A stretch of 64,000 nucleotides of DNA, from assembly GCF_037963865.1 (NCBI RefSeq), contig NZ_CP150170.1, positions 62,001-126,000 on the forward strand, given 5' to 3'. Source of the DNA: Paenibacillus sp. FSL R10-2734 (lineage in GTDB: Bacteria > Bacillota > Bacilli > Paenibacillales > Paenibacillaceae). Shown here piece by piece: positions 32,431 to 41,295 of this stretch. A program made the translations under genes and the position numbers. Position 1 is the first letter of the stretch. Every line of letters starts with the position of its first letter. The notes under the pieces are model-generated. The model had not been told where the DNA came from. It saw nothing but the letters and a program-made list of their open reading frames with translations, and did not search any database.

Positions 32431-34679
32431 GAATTACGTTTAACGATACGCAGTCCAGCCACTTGACCAACCTTATATCCTTCATGCGAAGCGAACTTGA
32501 TCGTAACCGCTGATTTGCCACTCGTGATCGTTTGCGGAAGTTCGTAACGAAGGGTCTCCAGCTCGTTCATCTCTTCAGACTCAAGAGCTCCTAACCCAAG
32601 TTGCTCTCCATCCGCCATAATATCGAAGGCCACCGAAGTATCGTTCGACTTCAAGTATGTGACCACCAGATCCACTTGCTCTTCTGGCAATACTTCCATC
32701 GTGAAAGAGAACCAGCCATTGATCCAGCTATCCCGATACTTGCGATTGTGGATTTTGCCTAAGCCCACATACTCCCCTTCGAAATGATGGTCGCGTTCAG
32801 GCTGCATCTCAGCAGGTTGTACCGAATCGACAGTTAGCTGCTCAAGCAGCAGGTTATTTTCTATCGCCTCGCGATACTCAGCCTCTGCCAGCTTCCACTC
32901 CTCCGGCGTGAATAAATCCCAATACACGGAATAACGATGATCATGCATAGGGTAGAATGGACGAAGCTCATGATCTCCTGTATATCCTAAACCTTTCATC
33001 CGGAACACATTTTTGCTCACGATAGACTGGATTAGATTGCCCGTCAGTGTGTCCCGATCTCCGATTAATACGGAAGCAAGGGCGCGATCGCTGTTGACCT
33101 CTGCATTTATAGGCCCAAAATCACCTGCGAGCACAAGTGGACCATAGAGGAACGCAATTCGATTCGGATTATCCGGCATCGCTTCGATTCTTATCGACAT
33201 TGGAATATCGTATGCAACAACGTCTCCATCCTGCCACTCTCTGTCCAGAGTAAGATAGCTGGATTGGCCAACATTCACTGGAATGTCTTCTCCATTTACT
33301 TTAACGCTCAAGCCTTGCTCAGCCCAATAAGGATATCTTAGCTTCAATGTAAACTTAGTTGGTTGCGCTGCACTGATCCGCAGTACACCTTGCCCCTCTT
33401 CTGGGAATTTCGTCTCTTGCTTCAAACGAATGCCTTGTTCCTTCCAAGTCACTGTTGAAGGTACGTACTGATTGACATACAGCTCATCTTCACTATGGAA
33501 GTATATTGCCGAGCCGTACATAGAATGACTTTCCATTCCTGAGCCTACACAGCACGTAAAGCTTTCAAACTGGGAATTGAAAGATTTATGTCCACCCATT
33601 TCGAGCGAAACGAAGTAACACACACGTCCATCTACCGGCTCCTGTGAAGCTAAGATGTGGTTATACATCGCTCTTTCATAGTAATCCGCATACGCCGCAT
33701 ACGCATCCCACTGGAACATATGCTTCGTCAGCTTCAGCATGTTGTAGGTGTTGCACGTCTCACAGGAGCCTTCGCCCAGCCGATCATTCAGTTTATCCGG
33801 TTCGCCGAAATGCTCATTATAGCTATTGCCACCAATTACATAAGAATGATGATTTACGACCCGATCCCAGAAGAAGCGGGAGATGCCTGCGTAATGATCC
33901 TGTCCCGTTACCTCATACTGTCTTGCCGCTCCAATAATCTTCGGGATTTGAGTATTGGCATGTCTTCCTGCTAACGTATCTTTTTGCTCGGTAAGGTCAT
34001 TAAGAACTTCTCCATGGTAAAAGCTTTCAGCTAAGGCGAGGAAACGATTATCACCGGAATCCTCTGCCAAATCAGTGAGTGCCTCGTTCATACCACCAAA
34101 CTCACAGCGCAGCATCTCTTGGATCTGATCTTTATTAAGTCCTGCAAATATATCCTCAAGCCACAGCCCCAGCTTCGTTTCAATAACCAATGCCTTCTGA
34201 TTTTCTGCCAAACGATAAGCATCCCGAAGACCCGCGAACAGCTTATGCATCGTATACAGCGGAACCCAGCCGCCATTAAGGTCAAAGCCCTGCGAGCGAA
34301 TATCGCCTATCTTCACTTCCTCAAACAGTTCTTTACCACGAGGAATGCCGGAAATAAATCCATTGCCATGCGCTTCCTGACACTGCTCTAATTCATCTAC
34401 TACATAATTCACGCGTGTAAGCAGCTCTTCATTCCCCGTAGAGGCATACATTAACGCACATCCAGATATATAATGGCCTAGCGTATGACCACTAATGCCC
34501 ATAGCTTCCCATCCTTCATAATGAGCTGCCTTGGGCTCCAAGCCAGCATATTCACGAAAACGCGACAGTAGCCGATCAGCCTCCAGCTTGAGTAAATAAG
34601 CAGTATTTAACTCCATCGCATGGAGAAGTGGGCCAGACTCAATTCGTACGTTATTTAGCTCAAAAGCTTGCGTCTTCAA
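32427..34679 (-). CDS. Glycoside hydrolase family 127 (beta-L-arabinofuranosidase-like)
   Basis: A 750-residue DUF1680/GH127 protein without a signal peptide, so cytoplasmic. The (alpha/alpha)6 barrel occupies roughly residues 1-430 and beta-sandwich domains follow. The zinc/cysteine active site is visible: GEGSCETCNTYNMLKL and SFTCCVGSGMESH, where the second Cys of CC-type pairs acts as nucleophile in HypBA1. GH127 enzymes release beta-L-arabinofuranose from plant glycoproteins and arabinans. A divergent AraC regulator is the likely partner. No sugar transporter is adjacent. Confidence 0.9.
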   Translation of the reverse strand: MKTQAFELNNVRIESGPLLHAMELNTAYLLKLEADRLLSRFREYAGLEPKAAHYEGWEAMGISGHTLGHYISGCALMYASTGNEELLTRVNYVVDELEQCQEAHGNGFISGIPRGKELFEEVKIGDIRSQGFDLNGGWVPLYTMHKLFAGLRDAYRLAENQKALVIETKLGLWLEDIFAGLNKDQIQEMLRCEFGGMNEALTDLAEDSGDNRFLALAESFYHGEVLNDLTEQKDTLAGRHANTQIPKIIGAARQYEVTGQDHYAGISRFFWDRVVNHHSYVIGGNSYNEHFGEPDKLNDRLGEGSCETCNTYNMLKLTKHMFQWDAYAAYADYYERAMYNHILASQEPVDGRVCYFVSLEMGGHKSFNSQFESFTCCVGSGMESHSMYGSAIYFHSEDELYVNQYVPSTVTWKEQGIRLKQETKFPEEGQGVLRISAAQPTKFTLKLRYPYWAEQGLSVKVNGEDIPVNVGQSSYLTLDREWQDGDVVAYDIPMSIRIEAMPDNPNRIAFLYGPLVLAGDFGPINAEVNSDRALASVLIGDRDTLTGNLIQSIVSKNVFRMKGLGYTGDHELRPFYPMHDHRYSVYWDLFTPEEWKLAEAEYREAIENNLLLEQLTVDSVQPAEMQPERDHHFEGEYVGLGKIHNRKYRDSWINGWFSFTMEVLPEEQVDLVVTYLKSNDTSVAFDIMADGEQLGLGALESEEMNELETLRYELPQTITSGKSAVTIKFASHEGYKVGQVAGLRIVKRNS

Positions 34680-34699
34680 AGAAATCGCTCCCTCGCAAT

Positions 34700-34783
34700 C
34701 TTGTCTAGGTTAGCTGACAAGTGTATATTTGTATCCATAAGATAACACCCTATCGTTGATTTGTCGGTAGATCAGTCAGACAA
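34700..34783. promoter_or_regulatory. Paired TTGTC/GACAA dyads between GH127 and AraC genes
   Basis: CTTGTC-N10-GACAAG (34700-34721) and TTGTC-N13-GACAA (34761-34783) occur in the 144-bp divergent promoter region. They are candidate binding sites for the adjacent AraC protein. The differing spacers argue for caution. Confidence 0.4.
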
Positions 34784-34823
34784 ACAGTGAACAAACCCGA
34801 CTTATTGAGAAGCGGAGGACAGC

Positions 34824-35717
34824 ATGACCTATTTGAAGACAAGTGCAGATGTACCTGTTCATTTTACGGCGGCAGGTGAATTTATCTCTGAGTCCCCATG
34901 GCGGCATGTCGAGCGTGCTATGGGCAACTACGAACTAATCATTGGCGTGAACGAAACGGTCTATTTAAGTGAGGAGAACAAACAATTCGAGGTCGGTCCT
35001 GAGGAAGCCCTCCTGCTCATGCCTAATCGCACGCATGTCGGATATAGAGAGTCGCGACCTGGGGTTAAATTTTATTGGTTCCATTTTGAATTAACTAGTG
35101 AGGGAACGTTGCTGAGTGGGGAAGAAATGAAAGCGGAGGCTGAAGAAATTTTTTCGCGCCCGCAGCGCCTATGGTCCGTACTCGACCTATATCTGCCGCA
35201 GCTCATACGAATCGAACATAGTGACCGGATTCATATTCTAGCGAGTCAAATCCTACATGTAGCCAATTCAGGGTATTTAACCTATTCCAGTGTTAATTAT
35301 TTGATGACCTCACTCTTAATTGAGCTGTCCGAGCACGCCCTTCAGCCGTTTACCACCAAACTGATTCGCGCGCAGCAAGACGTCACCTTCGTCAAAATCG
35401 CCGAATGGACAAGAATACATGTAAGCGAACCTCTTACCGTGGCGATCATCGCGAAGAAATTTAATTACAACAAAGATTATTTAGCTCGGCTGTTTAAGCA
35501 GCATACCTCCATGGGGCCACTCGAATATATTCATTCGGTACGTATAAGCAAAGCAAAGGAGCTTCTGACCAGAACGGCACTAAGCGTGAGAGACATCGCC
35601 GTAGAGACGGGCTTTACCGACGATAAATATTTCATGCGACTCTTTCGGAAATACGAGAACATGACGCCAACCCAGTATCGTAATGCTTATCATAAGACGT
35701 TTATGAATAATAATTGA
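34824..35717 (+). CDS. AraC-family transcriptional regulator
   Basis: A 297-residue regulator with an N-terminal cupin-like sensing domain (about 1-160) and two C-terminal HTH motifs (VAIIAKKFNYNKDYLARLFK and VRDIAVETGFTDDKYFMRLF). It is divergent from the GH127 gene and is inferred to activate it in response to an arabinose-containing saccharide. Confidence 0.9.
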   Translation: MTYLKTSADVPVHFTAAGEFISESPWRHVERAMGNYELIIGVNETVYLSEENKQFEVGPEEALLLMPNRTHVGYRESRPGVKFYWFHFELTSEGTLLSGEEMKAEAEEIFSRPQRLWSVLDLYLPQLIRIEHSDRIHILASQILHVANSGYLTYSSVNYLMTSLLIELSEHALQPFTTKLIRAQQDVTFVKIAEWTRIHVSEPLTVAIIAKKFNYNKDYLARLFKQHTSMGPLEYIHSVRISKAKELLTRTALSVRDIAVETGFTDDKYFMRLFRKYENMTPTQYRNAYHKTFMNNN

Positions 35718-35830
35718 AGGGAAGCCACTGCGGCTGACTTCAGCACGTTTTGGCAAGAGCATGTAACCACACTCCGTTTACGGAGCGCCCTCATTAAGTG
35801 CTGAAGCAGAGAAACGTGGGCTCTGACAGA

Positions 35831-36020
35831 TAATTAGGAAATTCCTCCCTAATTATTCCGGCATTCTGCTTATTAGACTAACAATTAGGGAAATCCTCCC
35901 TAAAATTCAACCAATTTGTTGAAAAACATTGACATCACCCCTATTTTCAGGGAGAAATTCCCTGATTTCATTCATTTAAAGCAATTCCCAACATTTTTTA
36001 GGGAGCTTTTCCCTGATTAC
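35831..36020. repeat. Four-box intergenic array, family D
   Basis: Four palindromic boxes are centred at 35843, 35894, 35956 and 36007 (spacings 51, 62, 51 bp). Boxes 1 and 2 have the form TTAGGGAAATCCTCCCTAA; boxes 3 and 4 (TCAGGGAGAAATTCCCTGA and TTAGGGAGCTTTTCCCTGA) run in the other direction. The gap is tail-to-tail between araC and the sigma-factor gene, about 380 bp without other features. Confidence 0.8.
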
Positions 36021-36097
36021 TCTCAATCAAAGGGGCTAACCCTAAGTAGCACTCACTACTTTTGAGACAGCCCCCTCTTCGACATTGAGATTCTATT

Positions 36098-37654
36098 TTA
36101 TTGAATCGTTTGCGAGGACAAATTCCATCGCCAACGCGGATCTACACCTTGCAGATGCACCCCTCCATACCACTCATCGATCCCTTTCTTTTCGGCCCAG
36201 TCCTCTTTTCCAGACATTACGCTCTTGCCTAGCTCTGTTAATACAAGCTCGCAGTCTTTAAGTTGCATCGATGATTCTTTATAGCCAGGGAATTCTTCTG
36301 AACCATCAACTTGCAGCAAGGGATACGGTTGTTCTGCCATCTTTCTTAGAATATGCCAAAATTGCAGATCGCCCATGCCTAAGATGTGAAGCTTATCCCC
36401 TACTTTTGCGAACAACTCATACGGAGCGTTAATTCCAGTAAGGATCATCTCCAGCGTGGTCTGTTCTACAATCCCCAGTCCATTATATGTAGATGGGAAA
36501 CGCGATAAATGCGCCTCGAAAGCGTCATGTGCAAATGGTAAAGCTGACGTATCCGTAGTTAAACATTGTTGCAAAGATTCTGGATTCGGTGATACATATG
36601 CTTCCCAGAGTGCTTGGCCAACTTCTAGCTCCTTGTCTCCGATTAACTTCCATGTTCCCGATAAAGTTTCCATTTGCTTCACAGATAGCTGTCCAAGACC
36701 CCGAAATAACTCAATTCCCGGATACTCTCCAATGCACAATAAGCTTAGCTTCGTTGATCCCTTCCTCTGCTTTGAGAACCAATGGAGCAAGTAGCATAAC
36801 ATCGTCTGGTCGAATAGATCATGCTCGAACCATAACACCACTTCTTCATATTTATGAAAGTCAGCTAATATTTTTTCCTGACTCTCGCTGCCCTGTATGA
36901 ATTCCATCTGCGGAATCCCCATCGTTTGCTCCAAATATTGCGCTCGTACTACGCGGTTATCCTTTTCTGTAGGCTCTAAAAAGACCGGCCCATGAGAATA
37001 TACCTCTCTCCATACTAGTACATCACCTTTCACGATTCCTTGACGCAGCTTATCTCCCACTACATCTCCATTTACTATATGAAGCACACCTTTTCCTCCT
37101 TCGTACAGTTGGTTGAACACAGAAAGAACATCAGCTACAGGTAGTGCACCTTTCAGCTTGCGGCGAGCATCAAAAAGACGCTTCTTCAATACCGAAACCG
37201 AAGTCCCTAAGAAATCAGCAATCTCTTGTAAAGAGTATCCTTGAAAATAATATAATTGAACGGCGATCCGCATATTGGACGTTAATGCAGCTATAGACTC
37301 GAGTACGAGTCGCTGGGCTTCTTTTTTCTCAATGATGTCTGCAACAGAAAATGAGGATTCTGTCGCTTGCACAGCTTCATCGTAGGGTAATGCAGGATGC
37401 TGCTTTCTTCGTAAAATACGATAACATTGCCTTGCCACAATAGCTTTAAACCAACCCGGGAACGCTTCTACTGCTTGTAATTTATTCAAATGTAAAAAGG
37501 CTTCTGTGAAGGCTTCTTGCACTGCATCTTCCGCTAATTGATAATCATGCAGCTTTTCGTACGCTACTGCATTTGCCATCGGTGTAAAATGCCTAACGAT
37601 CTGTTCAAAAGCTTGACGGTCTCCTTGCCTAGCCTCTTCGATATATTGAAACAT
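36098..37654 (-). CDS. ECF sigma factor fused to a DUF1835 domain
   Basis: A 518-residue fusion. Residues 1-170 are an ECF sigma factor: sigma2 with YEKLHDYQLAEDAVQEAF, and sigma4 with YFQGYSLQEIADFLGTSVSV, RLFDARRKLKG. From about residue 190 a DUF1835-like domain begins (VLHIVNGDVVGDKLRQGIVKG), with VLWFEHDLFDQTMLCYLLHW in the middle and a C-terminal winged-like region. No anti-sigma gene is adjacent, so the C-terminal domain may itself control activity. That role is inference. Confidence 0.85.
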   Translation of the reverse strand: MFQYIEEARQGDRQAFEQIVRHFTPMANAVAYEKLHDYQLAEDAVQEAFTEAFLHLNKLQAVEAFPGWFKAIVARQCYRILRRKQHPALPYDEAVQATESSFSVADIIEKKEAQRLVLESIAALTSNMRIAVQLYYFQGYSLQEIADFLGTSVSVLKKRLFDARRKLKGALPVADVLSVFNQLYEGGKGVLHIVNGDVVGDKLRQGIVKGDVLVWREVYSHGPVFLEPTEKDNRVVRAQYLEQTMGIPQMEFIQGSESQEKILADFHKYEEVVLWFEHDLFDQTMLCYLLHWFSKQRKGSTKLSLLCIGEYPGIELFRGLGQLSVKQMETLSGTWKLIGDKELEVGQALWEAYVSPNPESLQQCLTTDTSALPFAHDAFEAHLSRFPSTYNGLGIVEQTTLEMILTGINAPYELFAKVGDKLHILGMGDLQFWHILRKMAEQPYPLLQVDGSEEFPGYKESSMQLKDCELVLTELGKSVMSGKEDWAEKKGIDEWYGGVHLQGVDPRWRWNLSSQTIQ

Positions 37655-37796
37655 CTTCCCCCGCTCCCTTCTTCCGTATTATATACAAGTGCCAGTGAAG
37701 TTCCCAAAGGTTACGGATGAGGTATTCAATATTTGAACCACAAGCTAGTTCCATATATGATAGCTATATCATCGTTCTCAGGGAGGATTCATCCAA

Positions 37797-38315
37797 GTGG
37801 CCGTATTAATCAACGAACAAATTAGAGCGTCCGAAGTAGTGCTTACTGGACTTAGAGGTGAGAAGCTAGGCATTGTGTCCAGAGAAGAGGCATTGGCAAT
37901 GGCTCGTTCAGCAGGTGCCGATCTCGTATGCACCTCGCTAATGAGCAACCCGCCACCTTGCAGCCTGACCGCGAAGGGCAAGGCAAAAGCTGCCGCACAG
38001 AAGGAAGCAGCGGCAACACGCAAGGCGAGCGCAGGCAACGCAGCAAAAGGGGGCAGCAAGGAGAAGGTCAAGGAACTGCGCTTCACTGCTCATATTGAAG
38101 AGCATGATTACGATACGAAGCTTCGTCAGGCAGAGAAGCATCTCCGCTCCGGTAAGCCAGTACAATTAGTCGTGAAGGCATCCGGCGTCAAAGAATCCGC
38201 CGCTTCCAAGGCCGTGATCGAGCGACTAGTGACTGACCTGAAGGAAGTCGGAACGAGGGACACTGGCATCCAGACAGGCGGTAAAGGTTCGCAGGTGAAA
38301 TTAAATCCGCGTTGA
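37797..38315 (+). CDS. Divergent translation initiation factor IF-3 paralog
   Basis: A 172-residue protein with both IF-3 domains. IF3-N: INEQIRASEVVLTGLRGEKL then GIVSREEALAMARSAGADLV and PPPCSLTAKGKAK. IF3-C: ELRFTAHIEEHDYDTKLRQA, EKHLRSGKPVQLVV, VIERLVTDLKEVG. The linker is Ala/Lys-rich and longer than in ordinary IF-3. The neighbours rpmI and rplT of the housekeeping infC are absent and several conserved positions differ (for example CTSLMSNPPPC), so this is a second copy with an altered role. GTG start behind GGGAGG. Confidence 0.82.
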   Translation: MAVLINEQIRASEVVLTGLRGEKLGIVSREEALAMARSAGADLVCTSLMSNPPPCSLTAKGKAKAAAQKEAAATRKASAGNAAKGGSKEKVKELRFTAHIEEHDYDTKLRQAEKHLRSGKPVQLVVKASGVKESAASKAVIERLVTDLKEVGTRDTGIQTGGKGSQVKLNPR

Positions 38316-38414
38316 AGAGTGGAATTTCAGATAAAGTAGGCTCAAAACCAAAATTAGTGGACCATTTCATGAGAAAGCTGCTGCTGCTCTCTGCAAATGT
38401 AGCTTTATTGCGAT

Positions 38415-38612
38415 CAGAATTGCGTTCGGACACCACAGCCCTTATTCGTAACAATTTCGCTGTTCTGGGATGCTAACGGACTTCAGAGACTTTATATCGC
38501 TAAAATAGCACGATATCCCTCTATTTATGCCAAATAAGATCTCTCGAGTCCGCAACTTCCTCCAAAAGGCTTAAAATGCACAAATAGCTGCATCTAAGTC
38601 CGTTAGCACAAT
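38415..38612. repeat. Four-box intergenic array, family A, copy 2
   Basis: CGGAC at 38427 and 38477 and AGTCCG at 38547 and 38597 give spacings of 50, 70 and 50 bp. The last box reads AATAGCTGCATCTAAGTCCG followed by TTAGC, near-identical to copies 1 and 3. It lies in a 500-bp tail-to-tail gap; the rest of that gap holds the motif at 38728-38760 and a terminator. Confidence 0.8.
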
Positions 38613-38727
38613 AGCAAGTGAAAACCAGAAAATGGGCAAGGGGCACGAGTCTTATATGCAAGCAAAAACGCCTTCGGTGTCCCTAAAGGACGGTAAGCGT
38701 TTATGCATAAATAGAAGGATAATGTAT

Positions 38728-38756
38728 GGTGTCAAACTTATACTTTCTTATATTTT
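38728..38756. repeat. Dispersed motif, copy 1
   Basis: Contains AAACTTATACTTTCTTATAT (38735-38754). Closely similar sequences occur at 47179-47208 and 53972-53999. Function unknown. Confidence 0.6.
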
Positions 38757-38786
38757 AAAAAAAGCCATCCTCTGCGGGATGGCCTT
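38757..38786 (-). terminator. Terminator of the histidine phosphatase gene
   Basis: GCCATCC and GGATGGC arms with a 6-nt loop and seven T on the minus strand. Confidence 0.88.
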
Positions 38787-38817
38787 TCACTCCATAGGAA
38801 GCTCTTAATCATTCACT

Positions 38818-39519
38818 TCAAACATGATTGCCCATCAATCCTCTTGGACGATAGTTCATACCACCAGCATACAGGTGGGAGACATCTCCCAGTCCAATAC
38901 ATCTTGGAACCGCAAAGTGCTCACTGCGCTCTTCAAACAAGATCGTCGTTACCGAGCTTGGCGCTAGCCAAAATACGGACCAAGCCAAGGCTAAAGGAAT
39001 CTGCAACAAATGGGCTAGCCATGCGAGGCCAAAGCCACCGTGGCATACTACTCCAATCTTCTTGGCAGAAGGCTCGAGGATACGATAAAGGCCATCTTCT
39101 CTTTTATAGTGGTGTCTACGCAAGAACTCATCTGAAGCAGCTTGTAATTCACTGAATCTCAATCTGTATTCTTCTTGTTTCAGCCAATGATCTGTTTCAT
39201 CAGACCATACTCTCTTTCCACTCGACAGCTCGCTAATATGTTCTCCGGGGCTATCCCATATAGACGCCATTTGTCCATCCAACATGACCTCTGTCCAATC
39301 CAATTCACAAGTCCAAGGTTCTGTCTGAATTACAAGTCCCGTCTCTTGGGCCACGTAACTGGCTGTTGACTGTGCTCTACCCAGTGGTGAAGCATACAGC
39401 TCATCCAGACCGATAGATGCCATACGTTTCCCCAATGCTGCCGCTTCCTGATGCCCGAATTCCGTAAGATCGTCTATAGTATAATCCGGATCACCATGAC
39501 GAATGAGAAATATTTGCAT
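38818..39519 (-). CDS. Histidine phosphatase (phosphoglycerate mutase-like) family protein
   Basis: A 233-residue branch-1 histidine phosphatase. The catalytic motif LIRHGDPD is at residues 5-12, the second His lies in VVCHGGFG, and ASPLGRAQSTA is the usual arginine region. The substrate may be a phosphomonoester or a phosphorylated protein. It directly follows the yvfU-like regulator gene by 18 bp and may be read from the same transcript. Confidence 0.9.
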   Translation of the reverse strand: MQIFLIRHGDPDYTIDDLTEFGHQEAAALGKRMASIGLDELYASPLGRAQSTASYVAQETGLVIQTEPWTCELDWTEVMLDGQMASIWDSPGEHISELSSGKRVWSDETDHWLKQEEYRLRFSELQAASDEFLRRHHYKREDGLYRILEPSAKKIGVVCHGGFGLAWLAHLLQIPLALAWSVFWLAPSSVTTILFEERSEHFAVPRCIGLGDVSHLYAGGMNYRPRGLMGNHV

Positions 39520-39537
39520 AACGATACCCTTCTCCCC

Positions 39538-40140
39538 TCAAATCCAGCCTTTTTCCTCTGCCAGCCGTACGGCTTCAATTCGACTTTTCACTTCCAGCTT
39601 ATTGAGTATTTCAGAGATATAATTGCGAACTGTTCCATAAGAAAGGTGTAGCGAAATAGCGATTTCACCCGCCGTTTGCCCAGCGCCAGCCAGCTTTAAG
39701 ATCTCTCGCTCCCGTGCTGTGAGTGGATTCTCTTCCCGCAGGCTGCCAAAAACTAACTCAGGTGATACTTCCCGATGTCCAGCCATAACACGGCGAATAG
39801 ATTCGGCTAGCTTATCTACAGGCTCGTCCTTCAACAAATACCCTTGTATACCAGCCTTCACTCCACGCTCGAAATACCCCGGACGGGCAAAGGTCGTCAA
39901 AATAATAATTCGGGTCCGTGAGCCCTTCCCCCGCAATATTTCTGCAACCTCCAGTCCGCTCTTGAACGGCATTTCAATGTCCATGAGACAGACATCCGGC
40001 TGAAGCCTGTCGATTAAAGCTAACGCCTCGGCCCCGTCACAAGCTTCTCCAACCACTTCGATATCATCCTCAAGATCGAGTAGTGAAGCCATAGCTCCCC
40101 GGAGCAGACGTTGGTCCTCCGCTATAACAATGGTTATCAT
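39538..40140 (-). CDS. NarL/LuxR-family response regulator (YvfU/DesR-like)
   Basis: A 200-residue regulator: receiver with IAEDQRLLRGAMASLLDLED, acceptor Asp in VCLMDIEMPFKSG, and LKDEPVDKLA, then a LuxR HTH (LTAREREILKLAGAGQTAGE onward). The ATG overlaps the kinase stop (ATGA). Last gene of the ATPase-permease-kinase-regulator operon. Confidence 0.92.
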   Translation of the reverse strand: MITIVIAEDQRLLRGAMASLLDLEDDIEVVGEACDGAEALALIDRLQPDVCLMDIEMPFKSGLEVAEILRGKGSRTRIIILTTFARPGYFERGVKAGIQGYLLKDEPVDKLAESIRRVMAGHREVSPELVFGSLREENPLTAREREILKLAGAGQTAGEIAISLHLSYGTVRNYISEILNKLEVKSRIEAVRLAEEKGWI

Positions 40141-41291
40141 GCAGTTTCACCCCCTGCTGCTCCCTTTACGATTAGAGGGATAGCAACGATCAACGTAGCT
40201 CCCTGACCCTCTTCTGAGCTTAGCGACAGATAGCCGTCAATCAGGGATAGACGTTCCGCCATCCCCTTCATGCCATTTCCATCATTAAACTCACTGCTAC
40301 ATCTCTCACCGTTCTGTAGACCAATTCCGTTATCCTTAACTGTAATTCGAACTTCTCCGGTGGTCTTCGCCACGCCTATGAAGCATTTATCCGCTCTACT
40401 ATGCTTCACAATATTAGTCACCGCTTCCTTGATACAGAGGCTGAGAATATTTTGCGTCAGGTCGGATACTCCCTCCAGCGAGAGATCGCCTTCCACTTCT
40501 AAGGCAATCTCTGCCGTGCGCAGCATCTCTCCGGCCTCTGCCAGCTCCTCAGCTACTGAGATCGCACGCATTTCCGATACTAGCTCACGCACCTGACGGA
40601 GCGCAGCCCGCGAAGTACGCTGAATTTCTCTCGCCTCCTCCTGTGCTCGCTCCGTATTTTTGGTCACCAGCTTCTCAACGAGTTGGCTTTTTAATGTAAT
40701 CAAGGATAAAGTGTGCCCAAGCGTATCATGCAGATCACGAGCGATTCTCATGCGTTCCTCACGCTTCACCAACTCTTTAATCACCTCATTAGCTTGATCT
40801 AGCTCTTTCTCCAGCTTCTGATGCTGATGCATGGATCTTACGCCGAATGGCATAATCAGCATAATAACGATAAACGGGATTAAAAACATAATACTAATCC
40901 ATTCCAACTCACGGCCTACTAAGACCAGCACCGAAAGTACCATGACAACAAAAGAAGTAAATGCAATTTTAAACCCTTTATTCTCCGTATAATAAGCTAT
41001 AAAATTCACGGTGAAAAAGCCCATATACAGATTAAAGGGCGTATAGAACAAGCTAAGCACCGCGATGATCACCATTTGAGTCGTTAACCAAACATTAAAC
41101 ACGCCGCCCCGAACCCAATACAACTCCCTATAGCTGATGGCAAACACCGTGATCATCATCCCACCCAGGATGAGCTTCATTCCAGTCTCCCCGCGCAAAT
41201 TCAGGATGGGCAAAATTAGATAAACAGCCCATACATAAGGGAAAAACCCCTGACTTCTCGGAAATAACTGGAACTGTCCACGCTTGGTCAT
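40137..41291 (-). CDS. DesK/YvfT-like sensor histidine kinase
   Basis: A 384-residue kinase with five hydrophobic segments in the first 160 residues, a HisKA_3 helix (RIARDLHDTLGHTLSLITLK) and HATPase motifs (EAVTNIVKHS, DNGIGLQNG). DesK-type membrane sensors respond to membrane state or polyene-like compounds in related LnrJK systems. The gene lies 4 nt after the permease stop. Confidence 0.9.
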   Translation of the reverse strand: MTKRGQFQLFPRSQGFFPYVWAVYLILPILNLRGETGMKLILGGMMITVFAISYRELYWVRGGVFNVWLTTQMVIIAVLSLFYTPFNLYMGFFTVNFIAYYTENKGFKIAFTSFVVMVLSVLVLVGRELEWISIMFLIPFIVIMLIMPFGVRSMHQHQKLEKELDQANEVIKELVKREERMRIARDLHDTLGHTLSLITLKSQLVEKLVTKNTERAQEEAREIQRTSRAALRQVRELVSEMRAISVAEELAEAGEMLRTAEIALEVEGDLSLEGVSDLTQNILSLCIKEAVTNIVKHSRADKCFIGVAKTTGEVRITVKDNGIGLQNGERCSSEFNDGNGMKGMAERLSLIDGYLSLSSEEGQGATLIVAIPLIVKGAAGGETA

Positions 41292-41295
41292 TCCT

